Shown: positions 17,448-27,389, numbered from the stretch's first letter. The stretch is 64,000 nucleotides of DNA from an uncultured Lachnospiraceae bacterium (GCA_946558465.1 CAMNTM010000004.1:1-64000), one strand, 5' to 3'. Notes: generated from the letters alone by a model not told the origin. Translations and numbers: made by a program.

Positions 17448-19349
17448 TTATCTTTTCCTTTTATGTACATTTCGAATCGTCTTTTTCTTCTCTTTCGATT
17501 TTCCTCTGTCCAAAAAATCTCTTTCCTTTTTACCCTTTTCTTCAGACCTCCGCGGCGGAATCAGACACTGCTTCCCATATCCGACCAGATCCATCCTTTT
17601 GCATTTTTTCAATGCCTCCAGAACCAGGTCATAGTTTTTCGGATCGCGGTACTGAATTAAGGCTCTCTGCATTGCCTTTTCATGCGGGTTCTTCGGCACA
17701 TAGACAGGGCTTAAATTTCTCGGATCGACTCCCGTATAATACATGCAGGTAGATATCGTAGAAGGGGTCGGATAAAAATCCTGTACCTGCTCCGGCATGT
17801 ATCCAAAACCTCTCAGATATTCCGCCAGCATGACGGCCTCCTTAAGAGAAGAACCAGGATGCGAGGACATCAGATAGGGCACCAGATACTGGTCCTTACG
17901 GAGCTTTTCATTCATTGATTTATATTTTTTAACAAATGCCTGATAGACTTTATTTTCAGGCTTTCCCATATATTGTAATACTCTGTCTGAAACGTGCTCC
18001 GGCGCCACCTTAAGCTGGCCGCTTACATGGTGCTCGCACAGCTCTTTTAAAAAAGTATCATCCGCATCTGCCATTACATAGTCAAAACGGATGCCGGAAC
18101 GGATAAAAACTTTTTTTACTCCGGGAATTTTCCGAAGCTTTCTCAAAAGCTCTATGTAATCCCGGTGGTCAGCCCTTAGATTTTTACAGGGTCTTGGGAA
18201 CAAACACTGACGGTTTCTGCAGACCCCTTCCTTAAGTTGTTTTCTGCAGGCAGGATGCCGGAAATCTGCTGTCGGGCCTCCTACATCATGGATATACCCT
18301 TTAAAGTCTTTATCATACACCATCTTCTTAGCTTCGGCAAGCAGAGATTCGTGGCTCCTTGCCTGTACGATTCTTCCCTGGTGAAAGGTAAGCGCACAGA
18401 AACTGCAGCCTCCAAAACAGCCCCGGCTGCTGGTCAGGCTGAAACGGACCTCCTGGAGAGCCGGAACACCTCCCGCTGTTTCATAGGAAGGATGGTAAGT
18501 CCGCATATAAGGGTAGCTGTAGACTTCATCCATCTCTGCCTGAGTAAGCGGTCTCTGAGGCGGATTCTGCACAACATAAAGATGCTCCCCGTAACGCTCT
18601 GCAAGGCATTTTCCCGAAAACGGGTCCGTATTGCAGTACTGTGTATAAAAGCTTCTGGCATAATTCAGCTTGTCCTCCTGAAGCTCTTCAAAAGAAGGCA
18701 GAACCACCGGATCATAAACACAGTCCAGATTTTTTGTGCGAAAAACCGTTCCAGGAACAAAGGTAATATCCTGTACCAAAATTCCGCTTTCCAGCGCCTC
18801 GGCAATTTCAACAACCGACTTCTCCCCCATGCCGTAGGAAATTAGATCTGCCCCTGAGTCCAGAAGAATCGAGCGTTTCAGCCTGTCTGACCAGTAATCA
18901 TAGTGGGCAAGGCGTCTTAGGCTGGCTTCTATTCCTCCCAGAATAACCGGCGTTTTTTTATATACTCTGCGAATCAAATTCCCATATACGACAGCTGCAT
19001 AGTCCGGTCTTTTTCCCATCTCTCCGCCTGGTGTGAAGGCATCCGTCCTTCTTCGCTTTTTTGAGACAGAATAGTGGTTTACCATAGAATCCATATTGCC
19101 TGCCGATACAAGAAAGCCCAGCCTGGGTTCTCCATACTCTGCAATGCTTCCGGAATCTTTCCAGTTCGGCTGAGAGATCATACAGACTTTGTATCCGCGG
19201 GCCGAAAGTGTCCGGGTGATAACCGCTGCTCCAAAAGACGGATGATCCACATATGCATCTCCCGATACATAGACAAAATCTGCCCTGTCCCAGCCGCGGG
19301 CTTCCATATCCTCTCTGCACAGCGGTAAAAATCCTCCAGCCTCTGCCAT
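17448..19349 (-). CDS. YgiQ family radical SAM protein
   Basis: A 633-residue UPF0313/YgiQ protein. An N-terminal B12-like Rossmann region (VYVSGDAYVDHPSFG near residue 26) precedes a radical SAM core with CFGGCSFCALTFHQGR near 310. The basic tail (about 600-633, KGKKERDFLDRGKSKEK) resembles an RNA-binding extension, but the reaction is unknown. I use the ATG at 19349, which overlaps the upstream stop by one base (TGATG) with GAGG seven bases before it. The GTG one codon up is the alternative. It is in an operon with the HAD, RsuA-type and RsmF-type genes. Confidence 0.85.
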   Translation of the reverse strand: MAEAGGFLPLCREDMEARGWDRADFVYVSGDAYVDHPSFGAAVITRTLSARGYKVCMISQPNWKDSGSIAEYGEPRLGFLVSAGNMDSMVNHYSVSKKRRRTDAFTPGGEMGKRPDYAAVVYGNLIRRVYKKTPVILGGIEASLRRLAHYDYWSDRLKRSILLDSGADLISYGMGEKSVVEIAEALESGILVQDITFVPGTVFRTKNLDCVYDPVVLPSFEELQEDKLNYARSFYTQYCNTDPFSGKCLAERYGEHLYVVQNPPQRPLTQAEMDEVYSYPYMRTYHPSYETAGGVPALQEVRFSLTSSRGCFGGCSFCALTFHQGRIVQARSHESLLAEAKKMVYDKDFKGYIHDVGGPTADFRHPACRKQLKEGVCRNRQCLFPRPCKNLRADHRDYIELLRKLRKIPGVKKVFIRSGIRFDYVMADADDTFLKELCEHHVSGQLKVAPEHVSDRVLQYMGKPENKVYQAFVKKYKSMNEKLRKDQYLVPYLMSSHPGSSLKEAVMLAEYLRGFGYMPEQVQDFYPTPSTISTCMYYTGVDPRNLSPVYVPKNPHEKAMQRALIQYRDPKNYDLVLEALKKCKRMDLVGYGKQCLIPPRRSEEKGKKERDFLDRGKSKEKKKTIRNVHKRKR

Positions 19350-20026
19350 CACAATACCTCGTAAGTTTCTTTTTCAATATCATAATAATCCTGTATGTAA
19401 TAATCCGCCAACGCCCGCTTCTTTTCCTTTAGTAGTACTGAATAGGAATCCTCAACGGCACAGACCTTCATGCCTGCATTTTTTCCTGCCAAGATTCCCA
19501 TCGGGACATCCTCAAATACAAGACATCTTTCCGGCGGCACCTCAATTTCTTTAGATACCATAAGATACACATCCGGTGCAGGCTTCCCTGCTCCTGCTTC
19601 GCAGGAGGTCTTAATAGAATCAAAAAGCTGCCGGATGCCAAGTGCATTCAGAGTGTCCTCCACAAGCTCCCTTGTATTGCTTGTAGCGATACCTACCTTC
19701 CTGCCCTGTGCCCTTACTGTCTCGATAAATTCTCTGACTCCAGGTTTTAACGGCACATCGTTCATGTATTTGCTGTGAGCCATGTCCATCCACTCGGCCA
19801 TAATATCCTCAAGTGTCTGATTCAAATCCGGAAAGGCTTTCATATAATACCGGGCGACCTCTGTGTAGCTCATACCTTCCATATCATCATGAAAATTCTC
19901 AGGCTCCGTCAGATGATATTTTTTTAGATAATCCTTGTCTATAGACACCCAGACCCACATAGAATCCACCAGTGTCCCATCCATATCAAAAATTACTGCA
20001 TCTATATCCTTCAGCATATTTGTCAT
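19349..20026 (-). CDS. HAD-superfamily phosphatase, beta-phosphoglucomutase-like
   Basis: A 225-residue HAD hydrolase of subclass I. Motif I is FDMDGTLVDS (residues 13-22), motif II is the Ser/Thr of GIATSNTREL near 113, motif III the Lys in GAGKPAPDVYL near 144, and motif IV FEDVPMGILAGKNAGM near 169. The helical cap lies between 20 and 90. It would dephosphorylate a small phosphate ester, which sequence does not name. It overlaps the upstream pseudouridine synthase stop by four bases (ATGA). Confidence 0.87.
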   Translation of the reverse strand: MTNMLKDIDAVIFDMDGTLVDSMWVWVSIDKDYLKKYHLTEPENFHDDMEGMSYTEVARYYMKAFPDLNQTLEDIMAEWMDMAHSKYMNDVPLKPGVREFIETVRAQGRKVGIATSNTRELVEDTLNALGIRQLFDSIKTSCEAGAGKPAPDVYLMVSKEIEVPPERCLVFEDVPMGILAGKNAGMKVCAVEDSYSVLLKEKKRALADYYIQDYYDIEKETYEVL

Positions 20027-20733
20027 AGTCTTTCCAATTCCTCCTTTGTAAGAGCCCGGTATTGTCCCGGCTTTAGGCTGTCGTCAAGAGTCAGCGTTCC
20101 CATCCGCTCCCGCTTAAGGTAACGTACCTCCCTGCCGGACACTCGAAACATCCGCTTTATCTGGTGATACCTGCCCTCTTGAATTGTCAGGCGTATCCGG
20201 GAAATATTTCCGCTTTCTATAATCTTAAGCTCTGCCGGCCTTGTCCATTCTTCGTCATCTAAGGTTCCGATATTTATACCTTCCCTGAAAGCCTTCACAT
20301 CTGCCTCGGTTACCCTTCCGTCAATCACAGCATAATAGCATTTGTCCACATGCTTTTTGGGCGAGAGCAGCCTGTGGCACAGCTTTCCGTCATTGGTGAT
20401 CAAAAGAAGTCCCTCTGTATCCTTATCCAGTCTTCCGACCGGGAATAAATCATTGCGCTTCCTGCTTTTTATCAGATCAACTACTGTTTTGTCACGGGGA
20501 TCCTCTGTTGCAGACACTACTCCTGCCGGTTTATTCAACATATAATACTCATAAGAGACATATTCGATAGTAGTATTATCAAGTACCACTTTTTGAATTT
20601 CTTCATCTACTTTCATTTCAGGGCATTTTACTGTAAGCCCATCCACTTTAATGCGTCCCTGGCGGATATACCTTTTTACCTCCTGCCTTGTACCGGCTCC
20701 CATCTCCGCAAGATATTTATCCAGTCTTATCAT
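20023..20733 (-). CDS. RsuA-family 16S rRNA-type pseudouridine synthase
   Basis: A 236-residue RsuA/RluB/RluE-type enzyme. An S4 RNA-binding domain (IRLDKYLAEMGAGTRQEVKR, residues 2-21 onward) precedes the catalytic domain with the Asp in FPVGRLDKDTEGLLLITND near 94-112. Closing segments are EGRYHQIKRMF near 187 and VRYLKRERMGTLTL near 204. I choose the ATG at 20733, which forms an ATGA overlap with the upstream stop and has GGAGG eight bases before it. An ATG 15 bases further up would start inside that site. The exact uridine target is not certain. Confidence 0.88.
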   Translation of the reverse strand: MIRLDKYLAEMGAGTRQEVKRYIRQGRIKVDGLTVKCPEMKVDEEIQKVVLDNTTIEYVSYEYYMLNKPAGVVSATEDPRDKTVVDLIKSRKRNDLFPVGRLDKDTEGLLLITNDGKLCHRLLSPKKHVDKCYYAVIDGRVTEADVKAFREGINIGTLDDEEWTRPAELKIIESGNISRIRLTIQEGRYHQIKRMFRVSGREVRYLKRERMGTLTLDDSLKPGQYRALTKEELERL

Positions 20734-22163
20734 GCATTCATCCTCCATCCGGGAAGATACTTATTTTTCAGCGTACCTCCGGCAAGTTTTCCCCAGCCCA
20801 GCGGATACCCGTTTACACAGACAAGATACCAGCCGGAGGCTTCATCAGGCACAATATCATCTACAATAAGCGTTTCTCCCTTCAAGTAGCGGGTAACACG
20901 TTCATCCTCTGCGGTCAAATCAATACAGTATTTATATTCCCCCTTCTTTAGATACATGGCCAGTGCCTGGCTGGGCTCAAAACGCTTCTTTTTAAGCTCT
21001 CCCATAAGAAGTCCGCTTCTTAAAAAGCGAAGCCCCCGTATATTAAAAATTCCTTCCGGCATATAATATACCCGCTCTCCCTGCTGAACAATACGCTGCT
21101 CGTCAAAGACTTTTGTGACTGTTTTCAGAAAATGCTGCAGCTCATCCGGCAGTCTGCTGCTCTTTTTTATTTCCGTTCTTGTCTGTCCTGCATTTTCCGG
21201 CCTGCATTTTCCTTCCCGTCCGCATTTTCCGGTCTGTGCATTGTCTGCCTGTCCGCCTTTTCTTATAAGTGCCAAATAATGGCCTTCCCCCTGCATGCGG
21301 TGCGGAAAGATACGAACCGTCTTTTCAAGCTCCGTATTCCGGCTCTCTGTGAGCTCCGGAACTCCTTGGCAGAAGCCGTTATAGGACTCCATTTCCTCTA
21401 TCCGAAACTCCGGACAGGTTTTTATCAGATGTTCTATCACCTGTTCGTTTTCCCGCACATCAAAGGTACAGGTAGAATAAAGCATAAGTCCTCCCGGTTT
21501 CAGCATGCGTGCCGCCTGAAGAAGGATACTCTTCTGAATGTTCGAGAAATATTCCGGTCCATGCTCCTCCCAGGCCTTTACCATCTTCTTATCCTTGCGG
21601 AACATCCCTTCTCCTGAACAAGGAGCGTCGATAAGAATTTTATCAAAATACTCTGTAAAATACTCCTCCAGACGTCCCGGCTCTTCACTCAGTACCAGCA
21701 TGTTGCCGATTCCAAATACCTCAAGATTCTTTAATAATCCTTTTGCCCTGGAACTGCTGACGTCATTTGCTATAAGAACTCCCGAATCGTGAAGCCTGGC
21801 TCCCAGCTCAGTCGCCTTGCCTCCGGGTGCAGCACACACATCCAGTACCCGTTCACCCGGTTTTACAGGGAGACGGTTTGCAGGAGTCATAGCACTTGGC
21901 TCCTGCAGATAATAAAGTCCTGCAAAATAATAAGGATTCCTAGACGGAACCACTACTTCTCCATCATAATAAAAGCCATTCTCAATCCAGGGAATCGGCT
22001 GAATTTCAAAGGGGCAAATTTTCTTAAATTCTTCTACTGAAATTTTATTTGTATTTACACGCAGTCCATAATATCTGGGTTCTTTATAGCATGCAATGTA
22101 GTCTGGATATTCTTCCTTCAGAAGGTATTTCATCTTCTCGGAAAATTCTTCTGGCAGCTTCAT
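20730..22163 (-). CDS. RsmB/RsmF-family rRNA m5C methyltransferase
   Basis: A 477-residue SAM-dependent RNA cytosine-C5 methyltransferase. The SAM site is VLDVCAAPGGKATELGARL near residue 108, the proline-cysteine motif IDAPCSGEGMFRKD near 179, and the second cysteine motif LMLYSTCTFDVRENE near 226. A RsmF-like C-terminal extension (about 335-477) includes a PUA-like region. GGAGG lies six bases before the ATG at 22163; the frame extends six codons further without support. It is the first gene of a four-gene run, RsmF-RsuA-HAD-YgiQ, coupled by overlapping stop and start codons. Confidence 0.88.
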   Translation of the reverse strand: MKLPEEFSEKMKYLLKEEYPDYIACYKEPRYYGLRVNTNKISVEEFKKICPFEIQPIPWIENGFYYDGEVVVPSRNPYYFAGLYYLQEPSAMTPANRLPVKPGERVLDVCAAPGGKATELGARLHDSGVLIANDVSSSRAKGLLKNLEVFGIGNMLVLSEEPGRLEEYFTEYFDKILIDAPCSGEGMFRKDKKMVKAWEEHGPEYFSNIQKSILLQAARMLKPGGLMLYSTCTFDVRENEQVIEHLIKTCPEFRIEEMESYNGFCQGVPELTESRNTELEKTVRIFPHRMQGEGHYLALIRKGGQADNAQTGKCGREGKCRPENAGQTRTEIKKSSRLPDELQHFLKTVTKVFDEQRIVQQGERVYYMPEGIFNIRGLRFLRSGLLMGELKKKRFEPSQALAMYLKKGEYKYCIDLTAEDERVTRYLKGETLIVDDIVPDEASGWYLVCVNGYPLGWGKLAGGTLKNKYLPGWRMNA

Positions 22164-22243
22164 AGTTTCCTCCAGTATCACTATATGAATTCTTTATATA
22201 GGATATTTTTTAGTATAACACATCTGCAGGTAGAACTCTAGTA

Positions 22244-22957
22244 TTAAGAATATTCATATTTTAATTTTCTGCTTTCCAATGCCTGCAGTACATAATAGGG
22301 ATTCAGGCTGATTTCTTCCCCATCAAGATAAAGGTAAATTCCCATATGAAGATGTACTGCAAACTGCCCCTTTGTCCCTTCCGGCCCATATCCTGAATCT
22401 CCCATATAGCCAAGAAGCTGTCCTGCTTCTACCTCATCCCCCTCCGACACATCCGCATAAGAGTCCAAGTGTGCGTAGTAATAATAAGTACCACTATTTG
22501 AAGTTATCCCGATTCTGTATCCTCCTTTGTCAAGCCAGCCAATATTGACCACTGTTCCGTCTGTCATACTGACAACGGGATATAGTCCCCTTATATTTTC
22601 AGATGCCATAATATCTGTTCCTTCGTGTCCTCTTTTTCCCTTATAGTTCCTTTCAGCCTGCCACGTATCAACAAAGGAAGTTGTAAGCGAAGGTTTTTTG
22701 GCAGATTCGGGAACCGGAAAATATGTAATTTCTCGTTCTACATTTCTTAACAATGCTTTTGCCCTTTCCGGCAGCCAATCGCTCACTTCTCGCATTTCTT
22801 CTGAAAAAAACTTGGCCCGAAACCAGGAATCTGTAAACTTTATATGTCGAAATTCGTTGTATTTCCCCATTTTTTCCATATTATTACTTAACAGTACTAC
22901 TAATAGTGCACATAAAAACAAAACCAGAATTTGTTGTCCAGTTCTTTTTTTCCACAT
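22244..22957 (-). CDS. Membrane-anchored M23 family metallopeptidase
   Basis: A 237-residue LytM-type peptidase. An N-terminal membrane anchor (about residues 7-24) is followed by a linker and a C-terminal M23 domain (about 105-225). Zinc ligands are visible in GHEGTDIMAS near 110 (His and Asp) and the HLHMGIYL motif near 203. The YYYYAHLDS segment is near 158. It would act outside the membrane on peptidoglycan crosslinks or as an activator of an amidase. It shares features with SpoIIQ-like LytM proteins, but nothing next to it is a sporulation gene, so I leave that open. Confidence 0.85.
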   Translation of the reverse strand: MWKKRTGQQILVLFLCALLVVLLSNNMEKMGKYNEFRHIKFTDSWFRAKFFSEEMREVSDWLPERAKALLRNVEREITYFPVPESAKKPSLTTSFVDTWQAERNYKGKRGHEGTDIMASENIRGLYPVVSMTDGTVVNIGWLDKGGYRIGITSNSGTYYYYAHLDSYADVSEGDEVEAGQLLGYMGDSGYGPEGTKGQFAVHLHMGIYLYLDGEEISLNPYYVLQALESRKLKYEYS

Positions 22958-22988
22958 ATAAAATTTCCTTTTTCTTGTACTATATGCA

Positions 22989-23044
22989 AAAGAGCTGTAC
23001 CCTTATGCCATTTTCAAAACGGACAAAAAGGATGCAGCTCTTAA
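22989..23044 (-). terminator. Terminator after pepD
   Basis: On the minus strand AAGAGCTG-ATCCTT pairs with AAGGGT-CAGCTCTT, with an inner CCGTTTT/GAAAATGG helix, followed by TTTTGC. It lies about 40 bases after the pepD stop and before the M23 gene. Confidence 0.65.
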
Positions 23045-23083
23045 AAATTTTAAATTTATTTATTGTATGTATTGGATTAATAA

Positions 23084-24532
23084 TTATTTCAATCTTGCAA
23101 GTACTTCTGTCAAATAGTTCCACATACGCTCGGTAGAAGCGATGCTCAGAGCTTCATTAAATGAATGTATATTTAAGATGTCTGGTCCAAAGGATACACA
23201 ATCAAGATCCGGAAGCTTTCCTATAAACAATCCGCACTCCAATCCTGCATGAACTGCAGATACAACAGGCTCTTTTCCAAACATCTCCTTGTATGTTTCT
23301 TCCATCACCTTCCGCAGCTTTGAATCAGGATCATACTGCCATGCAGGATACTCATTAAGTACCTTTCCTTCTGCACCCACAAATCTTCCGCATGCATCGA
23401 GCTGCTCTTTAAGCTCTGTCTTTTTACTTTCCACAGAGCTTCTTACAAGAAATACTGCCTTCACATAATTCTCTCCTGTCGTAAGAATTCCCAGATTCAG
23501 AGAGGTTTCTGTAAGTCCCTCAATTTTACGGCTGAACCCTTGAGCACCGCACGGACATGCTGTCAGATAGGAAAGAATACGGCTTGTGCCGTCTGCGTCA
23601 AAAACATCTGTCTCTTCTGATGCAGCTGCACTCACATCCATAGCCAGTCCCGGCTCATCGTCCATAAATTCATATGCCCACACTTTCTTCATCGCTTCTG
23701 CTTCTGATTTCACTTTATCGACATCTGATTCAGAAATTACAATCCGTGCTGTACATTCCATTGCAATTACATTATCCTTGCTTCCACCGGATATATCTGC
23801 CAGATGGAAGGAAACCTCTGATGCAATGTGGTTTAAAAATCTGGCCATCAACTTATGGGCATTTCCCCTCTGTTTGTGAATCTCGGTTCCAGAGTGTCCG
23901 CCGGAAAGTCCGTGTATCCGAATCTCTACAGTCGCACCATTTCCCTTTACCCTTTCTGCCGGAATCACAGCCTCATACCGATATCCCCCGGCACAGCCTG
24001 TCGTAAGAATTCCCTCCACATCAGAATCAATGTTAAAAAGCCTTCTTCCCTTTAATACAGACAGATCGATTGCATTGGCGCCCCCCATACCCTCTTCTTC
24101 GTCCGAGGTAAAGACTGCTTCAATCGGCGGATGTGCAAGATCACTGCTGTCCAGCACAGCAAGCGCTATAGCCACAGCAATGCCGTCATCACCGCCCAGC
24201 GTGGTATCTTCAGTCTTTACATAACCATCTTCGACAACAAGCTTGAGGCCATCCTTCTTAAAATCGTGATCCGAACCGGGACGCTTCTCACATACCATAT
24301 CAAGATGTCCCTGAATAATGACCGGCTCGCTGTCTTCATATCCGGCACTTCCAGGCTTCTTGATAATCACATTGTCAGCAGAGTCCTGTATGTACTCCAG
24401 CCCTCTTTCCTTCGCAAATGCTGCACAGTAGTCACTGATTCTCTTAGTGTCAAATGTTCCGTGAGGAATTGCACACATCTCCTCAAAAAATCGAAACACT
24501 TCTTTTGGTTCGATTTGATCTAATACTGCCAT
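23084..24532 (-). CDS. pepD: Aminoacyl-histidine dipeptidase (M20 family)
   Basis: A 482-residue PepD-type dipeptidase (carnosinase-like) that cleaves X-His and other dipeptides. Metal ligands of the M20 family are in IIQGHLDMVCEK near residue 69, TLGGDDGIAVAIAL near 116, TSDEEEGMGGANAID near 147 and the closing HAGLECGLF near 425. The lid domain sits at about 205-380 (HGLSGGHSGTEIHKQRGNA). Length matches the family. It is transcribed alone, divergent from ylbJ and followed by a terminator. Confidence 0.93.
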   Translation of the reverse strand: MAVLDQIEPKEVFRFFEEMCAIPHGTFDTKRISDYCAAFAKERGLEYIQDSADNVIIKKPGSAGYEDSEPVIIQGHLDMVCEKRPGSDHDFKKDGLKLVVEDGYVKTEDTTLGGDDGIAVAIALAVLDSSDLAHPPIEAVFTSDEEEGMGGANAIDLSVLKGRRLFNIDSDVEGILTTGCAGGYRYEAVIPAERVKGNGATVEIRIHGLSGGHSGTEIHKQRGNAHKLMARFLNHIASEVSFHLADISGGSKDNVIAMECTARIVISESDVDKVKSEAEAMKKVWAYEFMDDEPGLAMDVSAAASEETDVFDADGTSRILSYLTACPCGAQGFSRKIEGLTETSLNLGILTTGENYVKAVFLVRSSVESKKTELKEQLDACGRFVGAEGKVLNEYPAWQYDPDSKLRKVMEETYKEMFGKEPVVSAVHAGLECGLFIGKLPDLDCVSFGPDILNIHSFNEALSIASTERMWNYLTEVLARLK

Positions 24533-24648
24533 TTTGCTTCCCTCGCTTTTCTAAATATATACTTCTTGTCTTTCATTATCCAACACTTATCATAAAAAAG
24601 CAACCTGTTCCATACAATTAAATGAAAGAGTTACCGGAGTCCTCACAT

Positions 24649-25605
24649 ATGAAACGATATTTTGTACACGGATCTGCAATTTTTGTATTTTTTCTTATGC
24701 TGTTTTTTCCAAAACAAACCTTTGAAGGAGCATGCACCGGACTTCTTCTATGGTTCAATCAAGTACTTCCGACTCTTCTCCCATTTATTATTCTGTCAAA
24801 CCTTTTACTGAGGAGTCATGCGGCAGATTTGCTTGCGCGCCTGACAAGCCCTCTTCTGGGACCTTTTTTCGGAGTATCCTCATATGGCTCTTTTGCTGTT
24901 CTTACAGGTTTTTTGTGCGGCTATCCCATGGGCAGCAAAGTAACCTCTGATCTCCTCCGTGAAAATCGGATTTCTCTGGCGGAGGCATCTTATCTGCTGT
25001 CCTTTTGCAATAATGCAAGTCCTGCATTTATCGTAAGCTACCTTGTGCTGCAGAACCTTAAATACGAAAGTTATACTGTCCCTGCACTTTTTATACTCAT
25101 ATTATCCCCTATCCTGTCAAGCTTCCTGTTCCGCATCTATAATTACCGGTGCAGGCGCTTGTCAGCCGTTTCGAAATCCGGAGGCACGGGAACCATTTTA
25201 TCTGACATGTCCTTCTCTGACGGAGGAAGTGGAAGTCTTTTGGATGGCTGTATTATGGATGGTTTTGAGACAATTACCAAAGTGGGCGGATACATTATGC
25301 TTTTCTCTATTCTTTTATCCATAACCCGTACATTTCAGATCTCTAACCCTGTTTTTCAGTATATTCTTCTTCCTTCCCTGGAAATTACAAGCGGTATTTC
25401 TCTTTTGTGTGCAAGCCCGCTTCTGCCTGCACAGCGCTTCTTTCTCTGTATGGTGTGCACCTCCTTCGGAGGACTGTGCGCGGCAGCACAGACTCGATGT
25501 ATGATTGCAGGAACCAGGCTGTCTATCCGGCCCTACATAGTAGAAAAGCTGATTACCGCAATGGTAACCAGCCTTCTTTCCATTCTGTATCTGAATTTTT
25601 TGTAA
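24649..25605 (+). CDS. ylbJ: YlbJ-like sporulation integral membrane protein
   Basis: I use the ATG at 24649 (318 residues) because GGAG lies nine bases before it; the ATG at 24622 has no site. The protein is a chain of about eight hydrophobic helices with the Gate/nucleoside-recognition motifs NQVLPTLLPFIILSNLLL near residue 33 and TGFLCGYPMGSKVTSDLL near 86. YLLSFCNNASPAFIVSY near 113 is a YlbJ hallmark. In Bacillus subtilis ylbJ is needed for efficient sporulation and lies beside ylbH (rsmD) and coaD. The same neighbours occur here, though ylbJ is turned to face them. Confidence 0.82.
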   Translation: MKRYFVHGSAIFVFFLMLFFPKQTFEGACTGLLLWFNQVLPTLLPFIILSNLLLRSHAADLLARLTSPLLGPFFGVSSYGSFAVLTGFLCGYPMGSKVTSDLLRENRISLAEASYLLSFCNNASPAFIVSYLVLQNLKYESYTVPALFILILSPILSSFLFRIYNYRCRRLSAVSKSGGTGTILSDMSFSDGGSGSLLDGCIMDGFETITKVGGYIMLFSILLSITRTFQISNPVFQYILLPSLEITSGISLLCASPLLPAQRFFLCMVCTSFGGLCAAAQTRCMIAGTRLSIRPYIVEKLITAMVTSLLSILYLNFL

Positions 25606-25629
25606 CCGCAGCTTTCTCTTTTTTAATTT

Positions 25630-26250
25630 CTATACCAATTCATCGTCATCCAACATATATTCTTCTTCCTGAGGCACATCATAAGCCGGCTGGACTGCCT
25701 GCGCCGCCGGCTCAGGAATCTCGAGCTCAGTCCGGTTATTGCGCACCATATCATAACACTCCTGAAGAGAATTCACCAGCCCGTCATATTTGGTCGTATA
25801 GCTGTCAAGCGTATGTCCGATGATGCTCTCTGCATTGGCAAGAAGATCATCCGTATACTGAATCGCTCCGATACGGATCTCATTTGCATCGTTGGTCGCA
25901 TTATCCAGTATCTCTTGAGCCTGTTCTGTCGCAGCCGTCACAATCTCATTTGCCTGAGCATATGCCTGCTGCATAATCTCGTGCTCGCTTACAAGCTCAT
26001 TGGTATGAATCTGTGCTTCCTCAATCATGCTGTCTGCCTTTGACTGAGCATCGGCAAGAATCGCATCCTTGTTTGCAATAATCTTCTGATAACGCTTAAT
26101 CTCATCCGGAGTCTTCATGCGGAGCTCCCGAAGAAGCTCATCCATCTGATCTTTATTTACAATAATCTTTGTGGTAGACAACGGCTGAAACTTACAATTG
26201 TCAATGTACTCCTCAATTTCTTCAATAATCTGCTCAATACGGCTGCTCAT
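25630..26250 (-). CDS. Coiled-coil protein of unknown function, DivIVA/ATP-synthase-b-like
   Basis: A 206-residue protein with a long charged coiled coil from about residue 50 to 135 (ANKDAILADAQSKADSMIEE and on). The repeat pattern is Ala-rich with regular Glu/Gln, like the DivIVA C-terminal part or the b subunit of ATP synthase. There is no membrane segment. The last 30 residues are acidic and Pro/Ala-rich. It follows coaD by about 20 bases in an rsmD-coaD operon. I infer a scaffold or cell-pole role only from shape, and this is weak. Confidence 0.7.
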   Translation of the reverse strand: MSSRIEQIIEEIEEYIDNCKFQPLSTTKIIVNKDQMDELLRELRMKTPDEIKRYQKIIANKDAILADAQSKADSMIEEAQIHTNELVSEHEIMQQAYAQANEIVTAATEQAQEILDNATNDANEIRIGAIQYTDDLLANAESIIGHTLDSYTTKYDGLVNSLQECYDMVRNNRTELEIPEPAAQAVQPAYDVPQEEEYMLDDDELV

Positions 26251-26272
26251 TACTTACACTCTCCTTTTTAAA

Positions 26273-26755
26273 TTATTTTCTCCTGTATTTTTCCTGAATC
26301 CTATCTATTACATTTTTCGGCACGAACTGGGAAATATCTCCGCCAAAAGCGGCAACCTCTTTCACAGTTGTAGAGCTTAGATAAGAATATTCCAAACTGG
26401 TCGTAAGAAAAGCCGTCTCAATCTTTGAATCCAGCTTGTGATTCGTCTGTGACATCTGAAGCTCATATTCAAAATCTGTGATCGCCCTAAGTCCCCGGAT
26501 TACCATGCATGCATCCACCCCTCTGGCGAAATCTACTAAAAGTCCTTCAAAAGAAAGCACCCTTACCTTAGGCATGCCTTCCGTCACTTCCTCTAACATT
26601 TTAACACGTTCCCCAACAGAAAACAACGGACTTTTTGCGTTATTATTCAATACTCCGACAATTAATTCGTCAACCAGCCCTGACGAGCGTCTGATAATGT
26701 CCAGATGTCCGAAGGTAACCGGGTCAAAGCTTCCCGGATATACTGCTCTAATCAT
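26273..26755 (-). CDS. coaD: Phosphopantetheine adenylyltransferase
   Basis: A 160-residue enzyme of coenzyme A synthesis that transfers AMP from ATP to 4'-phosphopantetheine. The nucleotidyltransferase signature [16 protein letters not shown] (residues 6-21) carries the TxGH motif. The second motif [13 protein letters not shown] near 124 is also standard. Length and motifs are complete. Its start overlaps the rsmD stop by four bases (ATGA). Confidence 0.97.
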   Translation of the reverse strand: MIRAVYPGSFDPVTFGHLDIIRRSSGLVDELIVGVLNNNAKSPLFSVGERVKMLEEVTEGMPKVRVLSFEGLLVDFARGVDACMVIRGLRAITDFEYELQMSQTNHKLDSKIETAFLTTSLEYSYLSSTTVKEVAAFGGDISQFVPKNVIDRIQEKYRRK

Positions 26756-27318
26756 ACTGCTTCCCTCCCCGCCGGCTTAAGAAATACATGTTTGTTGGTT
26801 TTATATACTTTATCTCTTATTATATTCCAGCCAAGCTCCCCGGCAAAATCAAAAGCTGTCTCTTTGGAAGCTTCCACTATCACGATCCCCTCCTCAGAAA
26901 GAAGGTCAGAATCCGTCAGATATTCAAGGGTCCTTCGCTCCCACTCCATTTGATAGGGAGGATCCATAAATATATAATCAAATTTTTTTCCTCCATCCAG
27001 GCGGCTAAGAGCGCTCAATACATCCATACGCAGAAAAGAGCCTTTCGCGTCCAGTCTGGTAAGCTTTAAATTTTCCTTTATACAGGCCGCTGCTTTTGGA
27101 GAATTATCCACAAACACCGCCTCCGCCGCTCCCCGACTCAGCGCCTCGATTCCGATTCCTCCGCTTCCTGCAAACAAATCAAGAAAACGACAGCCATATA
27201 GATCCGGCGCTAAAATATTAAACAAAGTTTCCTTTATTCTGTCCGTTGTCGGTCTCGTATCCATGCCCTCCGGAGTTTTTAAATTCAGCCTTCTGGCTGT
27301 TCCCGCAATCACCCTCAT
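26752..27318 (-). CDS. rsmD: 16S rRNA guanine-N2 methyltransferase RsmD
   Basis: A 188-residue SAM enzyme that methylates G966 of 16S rRNA. The start [18 protein letters not shown] is diagnostic. [16 protein letters not shown] (near residue 21), the SAM-binding [20 protein letters not shown] (near 45) and the catalytic [10 protein letters not shown] (near 116) complete the picture. It is coupled to coaD by a four-base overlap, a pairing conserved across Firmicutes. Confidence 0.96.
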   Translation of the reverse strand: MRVIAGTARRLNLKTPEGMDTRPTTDRIKETLFNILAPDLYGCRFLDLFAGSGGIGIEALSRGAAEAVFVDNSPKAAACIKENLKLTRLDAKGSFLRMDVLSALSRLDGGKKFDYIFMDPPYQMEWERRTLEYLTDSDLLSEEGIVIVEASKETAFDFAGELGWNIIRDKVYKTNKHVFLKPAGREAV

Positions 27319-27389
27319 CGTTAATTCTCCTAGTATTTATAGTATATAAGCTTATCCCGTATATTATAAGTATGCGCTCAGGAAATGTC

